A stretch of 64,000 nucleotides of DNA, taken from assembly GCA_033182465.1 (NCBI GenBank), contig CP137318.1, positions 2,046,001 through 2,110,000 on the forward strand. Reading direction: 5' to 3'. Positions 54,587 through 63,433 of the stretch are shown here, piece by piece (the stretch's first letter is position 1; every line of letters starts with the position of its first letter). The DNA is from Sanghuangporus weigelae. Taxonomy: Eukaryota; Basidiomycota; Agaricomycetes; Hymenochaetales; Hymenochaetaceae. Under the pieces are notes generated by a model. It had not been told where the DNA came from, made no database searches, and saw only the letters and a program-made list of their open reading frames with translations. Both the position numbers and the translations under genes were made by a program.

Positions 54587-57500
54587 ATGGACAAAGCCTT
54601 TGAAAACTTTGATCTCATCACCCGAGTCAAGCTCGACTCTACCGATATCATAGTATCAAAATGGCGTAGTAGAGTAACTGGTCTCAGCCTCGTTCATCTC
54701 GATTATGATTGTAAGCGACAAGCTCGATCTCGGGAGAAATCCGTATCTTTACCCGAAATCCATGCATTGTGTAGCTCCAATCGTCAAAGGATACTTTGCC
54801 GTTGCGACAGAGAGTGAGTCCCGCGAGTGACGACCGGGTATGAGTTGTGTTTGACTCGTTTCTCTTCCTTCTTAGTCTTCAATGATAGCGGCTGTCCCCA
54901 TACACTCGAACAGTAATTGTTTATTTTATTCCCACATGGCTATCATTCACCGTCGGATATTAGCCTCGTTTTTATGGGATCCAAGAAGTATCCGTACAAT
55001 GGCATAATCGACCACCTCGCAAATCGCGGCTTTTCAAACGGTACAAACGCTTGGACTTCGGACGATCATACTTGCTACACGGTAGAAACTGCAGGCAGTC
55101 AGGGCTTCCTTCAAATCTTGCCTATTTACGTAGATCATATTCTGTTTCCTACTCTTAAGCATTCGGCATATGTTACCGAGGTGTGTACGTCTTTGATGCA
55201 GGGAAGCTCGACATTGCTTATTGTGTCTAGGTCCATCATATCGACCCTTCGGGCAACGATTCCGGCGTCGTTTATAGCGAAATGCAAGGTGTCGAGAACA
55301 CTCCCGGTGATTTGATGAAACTGCGGTGTGCATTATCAAATTCAGAGATGCAATATGTTCACTGACGGAAGCCTCTAAAGCATGAAGCTCCTTTCTTATC
55401 CTGAAGGTAGTGCCTATAGGAGTGAGACTGGAGGTTTGATGGGAGCTTTGCGAAAGTTAGACGTGCAGCAAAGTTAGTGCTCATCGCATTGTTTTTTTCT
55501 TTGCATCATTATTGATATAAATTTCTTCCGTTTTTAAGTTCGGGATTATCATGCAAAGTACTATGTGCCACATAATTTGTCTTTAATTGTCGCAGGAACG
55601 TTCTCCGGAGGGACGGAGCAGCTCTTATCTGTTGTTCAGAATCAGATCGAGCCATCACTCGTGGACAATGGATACAGTAAGGGAGCCCGTCCTCCGGGCT
55701 GGGTCAGACCCTTTGTTGAGACACCCACTGCCCGTCGAACTCCTTTTATAAACCAGGCCGACGATGTCGAATTCCCAGAGAAGGATGAAAGTGTTGGTGA
55801 ATTGCTCCTCGTCTATCAGGGACCAACACCAAAGGACTATTTGACGCGGAAGGTAAATCATATTAAGCGTGTGCGTTAACATAGTGTTGACACGATAATA
55901 GGCTCTGGATATTCTTGCGTCTTACTTGACGTCGTCATCAATTGCCCCTTTGAACAAAGAGTACGTTGAGACGGATCACCCGCTCTGGTACGCTTATGTT
56001 CCTTTCTTCCTATATTGGAGTTCTGAGTAATCCTTATTTTCAGCACTTATATTTACTTTGACGAGGATACACGGCCACAGTTTGTTGATCTGCCTGTATA
56101 CGTCGGATCGGTTCCTTCAGAACATCTCGATACGTTCTACGGAAGGTTTACCGAGAGTCTGAAGAAGATCGTTGAAACAGGTATAGACATGAAAAGGATG
56201 AAAATGGTTATAGATAGAGATCTTCGACAGGTATGGTCAATATTTTAGACAATTTGGACAGACAGTCAACTCCCTTTCTTCTTAGATACGAAGCCAACTC
56301 GAGAGCTCTAAAGGAGACGCATTCTCTGAGACAGTTATAGAAGACTTTATTCTGGGCCCCGAAGATGGTTCAGAATTGCTTCCCGCAATGAATGAGATGG
56401 CTCTATTTGATGAGCTTCGACAGTGGACGAGTAGTCAGTGGGCAGAGCTACTAAAACGGTAATAGACTTAGACATTGGAAGATACCATGAAAGGCTGATT
56501 ATGTTTGGCTTTTAGGTATTACGTCGATTCGCCATGTGTTGTCATCCGTGGCAAACCATCAGCAGCACTGGCAGATAAGTTAGAAAACGACGAGAAAGCA
56601 CGTGTGGAAGAACAAGTCAAGCAACTTGGTCCTGAAGGTCTCGCTAAGGTCAAGGACGTATTGGAGAAGGCAAAGACCGAGAACGATGCTCCTATTCCTG
56701 AAAAAGTCTTGACGGCATTCCCCGTTCCGGATGTATCAAGTATTTCTTGGATCCCGGTACAGAGTGCTCAAGGTGGCAAGACTCTTCAGAAACCTGGAAG
56801 GGTAGATAACTCAAAGCTCGTCGACTACATCAGCGCGGATGGGCAAAAGCTTCCTTTCTTTGTGCAATTTGATCACGTTCAGGTTCGTAGGCTTTTTTGT
56901 TCCTTTACATTCATACAAAACTCCTTGTTATTTAGTCCGACTTTGTAAGGATTCACGTTCTTATGTCCCTGGCCAACCTTCCCGATCGGCTTCGCCCGTA
57001 CGTTTCATTTAATTTCGTAAGATTATGCTCTGACGATCTTTACCAGATTCGTGACTGTATATCTGTCGTCCTTATTCTCACTTCCAGTTACCACTTCGAC
57101 TGGGGAACACCTTTCACACGAAGAGGTTGTTGCACGCCTCGATGAAGAGACCGTGTCTTATGAGAGCGAGCTTGGCATGCAAAGCAATTTCGCTGAGAAC
57201 TTCCGTGTCTCGATCAACGTCGAGAAGGAGAAGTATGAAGCTGGGGTCAGATGGATGAGAGATCTCATCTATGGCTCCAAGTTTGACGTTACGAGGTTTG
57301 TGCTTATATGGCTCTATCCTAGTACGCTTTGCTGACTCCATGACAGATTACAAGTAACTTGCGCAAAAGTTCTGCAACGCCTACCGGAGCTCAAGAGGGA
57401 TGGAAATACTGTTTTGAATGCATATTCGTCTGAGTTGCTTTACGATGCTACATCAACCCCGAGATCAAATGCGGTTCTCGAACAAACGCGTGTAGTGCCT

Positions 57501-58789
57501 CGACTAGCCAAAATGCTTCAAGAAGACCCCGAACAGGTCCGCAAAGATTTCGAAGAGATTCGGAAGCACAGTGAGTCACATCTCTTGATTCGGAGGAATG
57601 GTTTTACTGATTGGCTTTAAGTAACGGACCCTTCTGGTATACGTTTATCTGTTACTGGGAACGTTCTGGATGTGCCTAATCCGCGAAGCACTTGGACCAA
57701 GTATTTCGGTAAATTGTTCCCTGTACGTGTTCCAACGATTCCTCCGTAAATCTTCTATATTGATTGTTTAATCGCAATACCTAGGAAACGCCTCTTCGTC
57801 CAATTCTTCTAGCCAGTGAAACGTTAAGTACAGTCGGTCGTGACCCACGGAAGAAGGCTATAGTCGTCAGTCTCCCTACGATCGAGAGTTCATTTACGCA
57901 GCATACCGCGAAGGGCATCACAGGATTCGGTAACCCTGAATTTCCGGCATTGCGTCTCGCGCTGGAGGTACTCAATGCTTCCGAAAGCTTCCTCTGGGTA
58001 AGCAAAGAAGGAAAAAAATGTTGAAGTGACTTCCCCTAATTCATGATTGCAGCGAGTAATACGAGGATCAGGTCTCGCATATGGTGCCTCCGTTAGTTGC
58101 GACCTTGAAGCGGGCCTGTTGAGCTTCTCCCTCTACAGGGTATGCCGTGATAACGGATACTGCAAGACTTGATCTGATATTTTCTTTAGACCTCGAACAG
58201 TCTGCAAGCTTTCCGCGAGGCAGCTAAGGTCATTGAAGGGCTTGTGAAGAGGACTGTACGTGTCACTTTTGGTGAAGCATTGGGACAACTTCATTGACAA
58301 GAAGTCACATAGATTCCTCTTGAAGACACCACAATTGATGCAGCAAAGAGCACGATTGTCTACAACGTTGCTAGTGGGGTGGCAAAGCCGGGGAGTGCCG
58401 TGAGTGTCTCTATGTACATCACCAATTTATATCTAACTGCTGTGAATTAGGCCATTGCTTCGTTCGTAAACCAAGCGCTCAAGAATGTCAGTCAAAACCA
58501 CAACCGAGAACTCCTCGAAAAGTACCAAGCAGTTACTAAGGATGAAATCCTTGCTATGCTGGAAAAATATGTCCAGCCGTTGTTCAATCCAGAGACATCT
58601 GTCGCCGTAGTGGTCGCTGCTCCAGGCAAAGTCGACAGCACGGTGGCTGGCCTAAGTGAGCTTGGTTTCGAAGTCGAGAAGACGGCGCTTGAAGTGTCTC
58701 CTGAAGAGATGGATGGCTCAGCAAGTGAGGGTTCGGATTACGATGGCTCTGATTACGAGAGTGGCAGCGAGAGCGATGTGAGCCGATAG
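54587..58789 (+). CDS. M16-family zinc metalloprotease (YOL098C/Sdd3-like)
   Basis: A predicted inverzincin-type peptidase of the M16 (pitrilysin) clan. The start MDKAFENFDLITRVKLDSTDIIVSKWRS at 54587 matches the usual family N-terminus. After three short introns comes FNDSGCPHTLEHLVFMGSKKYPYNGIIDHLANRG. HTLEH is the inverted HXXEH zinc site, with the catalytic Glu and both His present. TNAWTSDDHTCYTVETAG and VHHIDPSGNDSGVVYSEMQGVENTPGDLM follow; SEM is the distal zinc-ligand region. Later exons contain SLIVAGTFSGGTEQLLSVVQ and RPPGWVRPFVETPTARRTPFI, and domains with FAENFRVSINVEKEKYEAGVRWMRDLIYGSKFD. The acidic tail ends SDYESGSESDVSR at 58789. The gene has about 15 introns and roughly 1000 residues. 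An upstream in-frame ATG at 54413 would add a presequence-like extension. Confidence 0.85.
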
Positions 58790-60026
58790 CACGAACTGTA
58801 GAGACGTATATTCTTAGAGTCTAACGTAGATGATAATACCGGCGGAATAATACTTTCTATAACCAAATACTGAATGTTTCGGGTGACTTTAGACATCGTC
58901 ATGGGTTGTCTCGCTGATGATCTCGATAGGCTTATTGTCGGCATCGCCAGGATTAAGCTCTACATCCTCAAGGAAGTTGTTCTCAACTAGGAAATAGATT
59001 GCTTGAGACCTCCAATGTGGAACAGTGCTGGGGTGGCACTGAACACTATCTTGAGTTCCCTGGGTCACACCAAAGACAGACAGGACCAATGTATCTTGTT
59101 GCTGTCAGTAAACAAAGGGAAACTAGTACAGGAAGACCTTCACCTTGTTGCTGTCAGTAAATGAAGGGAAACTGCAGCAACAGGGCAAGGAAAGCAATTA
59201 TATGCTGATTGGAACAATAATTATATAATAGGGACCCTACAGGTGTTACGAAAATTGTGGTTACCTAATGCAGCGTGGGCTAAGACATTTTACACACCGT
59301 ATTAATATGCCAAATCAGGACTATTTTGAAAGGTTGCTTAGGCAGAACAGCGGAGGCGATTCACGAGTAGCAAACCACGGATCGTCTGGTGAAGACTCGG
59401 GGGACTCAAACAATTTGCAATTGGGATTAACTAATATGCATATTGGGCACACTCCTCTGCCAGAACGCAGTCTGGCAATTATGGAAGACAGGAATGTCAT
59501 GAGGTATACAGAACTCCTGCAATGAAGACATTATTGACATGGTGCAACTAGAAGGTTTATCCACGAAGGATTGGTATGTGCTAATTGCTACTTGGCATAC
59601 CAACAAAGCTGGGTACTCTCGGAATGGCTTATGAAGAATTTTGTGGAACAATTGGTATCAAGGGATGCAGCCGATGTTAAGATTCGACATAAGCCCGGAC
59701 TATTGGAACAAACAGAAGACCAACCGTTGTATGATCGATAAGGTGGGTGGACGATCGGACTAGGTCTGTAGGTGCGATCCTAGCAGGCTAGGGTGTTCGA
59801 TCCTATAGGGAGCAAGCGAGAATGAATTGGGGAAACCAAACAAGGAAGGGTGATCCGGAAGACTCCCCTGAGATAGACTGAGACTCTGGCCTACTCCGTG
59901 GGAACCGTGGTCAGTCGGAACAGCTCCGGCCGGAACGGTCGGGGTAGACTATCTGAGGGATCGGACGTGAATGAGCGTCTAGGACCGTACTCATGTGTCC
60001 GAGCAATGACAACCTATCTAAATGGA
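58790..60026. mobile_element. Degenerate, repeat-derived region with unassigned ORF fragments
   Basis: Gene density collapses here. A minus-strand frame of 66 codons (58889-59089, FGVTQGTQDSVQCHPS and later NFLEDVELNPGDADN) reads like real protein but has no visible upstream exon. A plus-strand frame of 85 codons (59268-59525) is rich in Asn, Gly and Ser and ends at a stop before more unsupported sequence. Near-identical blocks around 59091-59123 and 59140-59173 form a short tandem duplication. From about 59740 to 60020 the sequence contains several GATCC and GTTCGATCC words. No transposase or reverse transcriptase motif was found, so the mobile origin is inference from context. Confidence 0.35.
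59091..59173. repeat. Short imperfect tandem duplication
   Basis: CTTGTTGCTGTCAGTAAA followed by a variable base or two and AAGGGAAACT occurs twice, about 49 bp apart, with a few changes. Confidence 0.65.
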
Positions 60027-60290
60027 TGTTAGGGAGTAGGCCCGGGGTTACACCGGTTCGATCCTTTTGCCTAAGCAGCGGTGTGTTGTGCAGAGGTGAT
60101 CTTATCTACCCACGTCTGGCTGTACCACGTGGTCCCTTACTAGCCTTCCTAGTCGCTGTCCGAGTTATGGATGCTTTCAGATATGAGGTGATAGTAAAGC
60201 AGATTGGGATTTCCAAGAGGCGTGATAGTACAAAGCACACAGTAATAGCTTGCTGTAGGGCGAGCTTTACACCAGTGTGTTAAGAGGATC
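60027..60290 (+). repeat. 264-bp direct repeat, left copy
   Basis: Begins TGTTAGGGAGTAGGCCCGGG and ends TGTTAAGAGGATC. It is nearly identical to 60995-61258: I count 7 differences, 6 of them transitions. It contains GGTTCGATCC, a sequence like a tRNA-type B box (60055-60065 region). It directly abuts the 704-bp unit at 60291. An open frame of about 66 codons (LCRGDLIYPRLAVPRGPLL) runs through both copies. It starts with TG but does not end with CA, so it is not a textbook LTR. Confidence 0.85.
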
Positions 60291-60994
60291 TGAAAGGATC
60301 CACTCAAAATCTCGCATCAGGATCAACGCGATCAACAGATCCACACGATCGGCTTTCCAAACGTGACCAGTAACCAAGCCAGCTATCACGGGCCCAAGCG
60401 AATGAGCGGCCTAGGCAACAGTAACCCATTACCACCCGAGCGCTAGAAGCACTGAAGCAGATACGTAATCCCGCTAACAGCTAACACCGCCGACCGCCTA
60501 TTACCGCAGACTACCACTCTAATGCCGCTGACCAAGCAACCAGAACGACCTTGATCAAAAGAAGCGATCAAACTTCTTAGAAGTCCAGAAGCACAACTAC
60601 TAAAGCCTAAACGCTAAAAGGCTAAAGGCTAATAAGGTTTATGGAGACCTCACTGGCATTTCAGCACTGTCAAGTCTGTGCACGAGTTTACATGGTCCTT
60701 TATGAAGTATACTACATAGTATGCACGGCAACAGTTGGTACACGTAACTGTCACATCGAAACTGAGCGACACCTTCAAGATACAATGCATTCCAATCCAC
60801 CAAACCCAATAGTACCCAAGAAACGAGAGGAACTCACGATCACAACTCGGACCCCTCGAACTGCGAACCCGATAACTTGGAGGATGATTGGATGGTATAA
60901 ACCGGAGTTGCACACACCATGTCCAGCATCTACGATACAGGCAAACCTTTATTTACCGAGAGATGCGAACCTGGAGACCAAGCAGTTACAACTC
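60291..60994 (+). repeat. 704-bp repeat unit, left inverted copy (plus orientation)
   Basis: Exactly fills the space between the two 264-bp direct repeats. It matches 61750-62453 in inverse orientation, end to end and at the same length. The outer 350 bp are non-coding (GGATCAACGCGATCAACAG, AAAGGCTAAAGGCTAATAAGG). The inner 354 bp encode the first 118 residues of the ORF carried in full by the right copy, after which the frame runs into the direct repeat and stops. Confidence 0.85.
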
Positions 60995-61000
60995 TGTTAG
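60641..61000 (+). pseudogene. Truncated copy of the repeat-encoded ORF
   Basis: Starts METSLAFQHCQVCARVYMV and shares 118 residues with the 213-residue ORF on the opposite strand at 61462-62103, with 5 amino-acid differences by eye. The frame is cut at the junction with the right direct repeat, leaving one foreign residue and a stop. It is therefore a 3'-truncated duplicate. No known family is recognised; see the full copy. Confidence 0.7.
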
Positions 61001-61258
61001 GGAGTAGGCCCGGGGTTACACCGGTTTGATCCTTTTGCCTAAGCAGCGGTGTGTTGTGCAGAGGTGATCTTATCTACCCACGTCTGGCTGTACCACGCGG
61101 TCCCTTACTAGCCTTCCTAGTCGCGGTCCGAGTTATGGATGCTTTCAGATACGAGGTAATAGTAAAGCAGATTGGGATTTCCAAGAGGCGTGATAGTACA
61201 AAGCACACAGTAATAGCTCGCTGTAGGGCAAGCTTTACACCAGTGTGTTAAGAGGATC
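60995..61258 (+). repeat. 264-bp direct repeat, right copy
   Basis: Same length and ends as the copy at 60027-60290. The B-box-like word is changed to GGTTTGATCC here. Of the 6 transitions between copies, 5 fall at CpG dinucleotides. It abuts the left 704-bp unit on one side and unrelated spacer on the other. Confidence 0.85.
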
Positions 61259-61461
61259 GAAAGATGGGGAAATGAGGGCCTAATCCTACAACTATTTATG
61301 CTCCCAGATATTCCATTTTCCGTCCTATTTCTTACTCATCCTGTCTCCACTTTACTCCACTTTGCTCCAATCTTTGTAAGGTCGTCTCCACTATGACAGA
61401 ATTCTTTGGAGTTGCTGACTGAGACAATAGAGGTGGTGCTCCGATGTGGAATGCTCCACTG

Positions 61462-62103
61462 TCAGTACTCCATAACGATGTCATTACCGTCATTGAGTGG
61501 CATCTTTGCTCTTGGAGCGATGTAGGCTGCTCGGTATGTGATTCTTCGGAATTCATCTCGAGGTCCAGCGAGGGTAAGCATAACTCGCACGTCAGTGTTA
61601 AGGTGTCGGGTCGGTGTAGAGTATGGTCCAAGGCATATCATGAACTGCATAAGCTCTGCTGGTGGGTTCTGCTGGGTTCTGGTGACTAGCCATGCTTTGC
61701 CTTCGTATCGTATATCACGAATGTAGCGCCATATCCTTCGTTGTATAAGGAGTTGTAATTGCTTGGTTTCCAGGTTCGCATCTCTCGGTAAATAAAGGTT
61801 TGCCTGTATCGTAGATGCTGGACATGGTGCGTGCAACTCCGGTCTATACCATCCAATCATTCTCCAAGTTATCGGGTTCGCAGTTCGAGGGGTCCGAGTT
61901 GTGATCGTGAGTTCCTCTCGTTTCTTGGGTACTATTGGGCTTGGTGGATTGGAATGCATTGTATCCTGAAGGTGTCGCTCGGTTTCGATGTGACAGTCAC
62001 GCGTACCAACCGTTGCCGTGCATACTAAGTAGTATACTTCATAAAGGACCATGTAAACTCGTGCACAGACTTGACAGTGCTGAAATGCCAGTGAGGTCTC
62101 CAT
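61462..62103 (-). CDS. Repeat-borne ORF of unknown family
   Basis: An intact 213-codon minus-strand frame starting METSLAFQHCQVCARVYMV. It has a hydrophobic/Cys N-terminus, TERHLQDTMHSNPPSPIVPKKREE, ITWRMIGWYRPELHAP, LYLPRDANLETKQLQLLIQRRIWRYIRDIRYEGKAWLVT, then TDVRVMLTLAGPRDEFRRITYRAAYIAP. The first 118 codons lie in the right 704-bp repeat and are duplicated in the left one. Of 12 nucleotide differences between the copies, about 7 are silent. I see no transposase, integrase, reverse transcriptase or nucleic-acid-binding signature. It could be a gag-like or accessory protein of a mobile element, or a captured host fragment. Confidence 0.5.
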   Translation of the reverse strand: METSLAFQHCQVCARVYMVLYEVYYLVCTATVGTRDCHIETERHLQDTMHSNPPSPIVPKKREELTITTRTPRTANPITWRMIGWYRPELHAPCPASTIQANLYLPRDANLETKQLQLLIQRRIWRYIRDIRYEGKAWLVTRTQQNPPAELMQFMICLGPYSTPTRHLNTDVRVMLTLAGPRDEFRRITYRAAYIAPRAKMPLNDGNDIVMEY

Positions 62104-62453
62104 AAACCTTATTAGCCTTTAGCCTTTTAGCGTTTAGGCTTTAGTAGTTGTGCTTCTGGACTTCTAAGAAGTTTGATCGCTTCTTTTGATCGAGGTCGCT
62201 CTGGTTGCTTGGTCGGCGGCGTTAGAGTGGTAGTCCGCGGTAATAGGCGGTCGGCGGTGTTAGCTGTTAGCGGGATTACGTATCCGCTTCGGTGCTTCTA
62301 GCGCTCGGGTGGTAACGGGTTACTGTTGCCTAGGCCGCTCGATTGCTTGGGCCTTTGATAGCTGGCTTGGTTACCGATCGCGTTTGGAAAGCTGATCGTG
62401 TAGATCTGTTGATCGTGTCGATCCTGATGCGAGTTTTTGAGCGGATCCTTTCA
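61750..62453 (-). repeat. 704-bp repeat unit, right inverted copy
   Basis: Reverse complement of the left unit at 60291-60994, at about 96-97 percent identity over the coding half by eye. Its outer end is TGAAAGGATCC. On the minus strand this is preceded by TTCATCTTAGGGGGGGTGTAG, which looks like the polypurine tract that precedes a 3' LTR. The inner end continues without break into the longer ORF, so this copy is closer to the source sequence than the left one. Confidence 0.8.
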
Positions 62454-62456
62454 CTA

Positions 62457-62480
62457 CACCCCCCCTAAGATGAACTTTCG
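62457..62480 (-). other. Purine-rich tract resembling a retroelement polypurine tract
   Basis: On the minus strand CATCTTAGGGGGGGTGTAG lies immediately upstream of the TGAAAGG end of the right 704-bp unit. A G-run directly before a TG-starting repeat is the usual layout of PPT and 3' LTR in Ty1/copia-like elements. No integrase or RT is seen nearby to confirm it. Confidence 0.3.
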
Positions 62481-62577
62481 GAGAAATGTTCATCCTAATC
62501 CGTGAGAAAGCTCGGATAAAGGGTCGCCTAGTGATGGTTGATTTTTGCTATCAAACCATCATCATCTCTGCTCCAAA

Positions 62578-62893
62578 ATGTCGAAAGTCGCCGCTGCTGT
62601 TACTGTTTTTGTCGTTATTGTCGCGATTTTCGGCCTAAATCATTGGATTTTGGAGCGTAAGAGGCGTGCTCAGGTAAGTGATGCATGCTCTGTGCCGTTT
62701 CGAGTTGTTAATCATCCTCTAGGAGGCTGACTTCGAAATGCAATCGTTCCAGCGCGATGTTACTACTGTCGCGCTTCGAGTTCACCTCGCGCTTGGTTAT
62801 GACGTTGAGGATATCGATCCAGTCGTCGAAAATGCAGGTATTGCTTCGCAGGAACGTCGTGAAAAGGGTGTCTGGGAAGACATTGACTTGTAA
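62578..62893 (+). CDS. Small two-exon protein with N-terminal membrane helix
   Basis: Exons 62578-62673 and 62723-62893 join across a 49-bp GTAAGT-TAG intron to give 88 residues. The N-terminus MSKVAAAVTVFVVIVAIFGL followed by NHWILERKRRAQ is a membrane anchor with a basic flank. The rest (EADFEMQSFQRDVTTVALRV, GYDVEDIDPVVENAGIASQE, ending GVWEDIDL) is acidic and helical. The intact splice sites and clean frame make a real gene likely. It begins 124 bp from the edge of the right 704-bp repeat and could be a host gene or cargo. I do not recognise a family. Confidence 0.6.
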
Positions 62894-63433
62894 AGGGTGG
62901 TGGGAAGGGATATGAATATGAAATGTGCATCATGTAAAGAATATGACGCAATTGAAAGTGATAAGAAAGAAATCATAAAGTCGTTAATGAATAAGTTTTA
63001 TACCAATTTGGGAGTGAAGTTCCAGGTGTTTACCTACGGCTCTTCAACCCCCAAATGGAGTTTTTCGAAGAAAGAGTGTAATTGGAGTGCCTTTCAGCGT
63101 GAAGGCACATCCTAGCATAATGCAAGGGAGTGACTTCACGTAACCTTTTTGGCTTCTCCGTTGCATAGAGGATAATAGAAGGTAGGCATAATCTGCCAAT
63201 TCGGCGCCGGCACAATGACGCAATATACAAAATGTCTAGGCCCTTGTAGGTTCTTTGACACTTCTGCATAGTGCTTCATTTGTGCTGGTTGGCCGAATAA
63301 GCGTGAAATAAAGAGGTGCATAAAGCATAATTTGGTCGGATGTGACCATAAATATCATAAGGTAAGAATGAAATGCATAATTGACCATGTCGGGTCACGA
63401 TATGGGAAAGGGGTTGCATAAAAGAAGAGTTGT
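62894..63433. other. Intergenic stretch without recognised features
   Basis: AT-rich. ORFs of 61-79 codons overlap on both strands without motifs. It contains the 3' UTRs of the two flanking convergent genes. Confidence 0.35.

Noticed and set aside
59740-59840. Possible tRNA gene around GTTCGATCC
   Set aside because: I could not form a cloverleaf or find a matching acceptor stem by eye.
60027-61258. Canonical LTR retrotransposon with 264-bp LTRs
   Set aside because: The repeats do not end in CA, no primer-binding site follows the left copy, no purine tract precedes the right copy, and no gag-pol is present. I keep it as an unclassified repeat structure.
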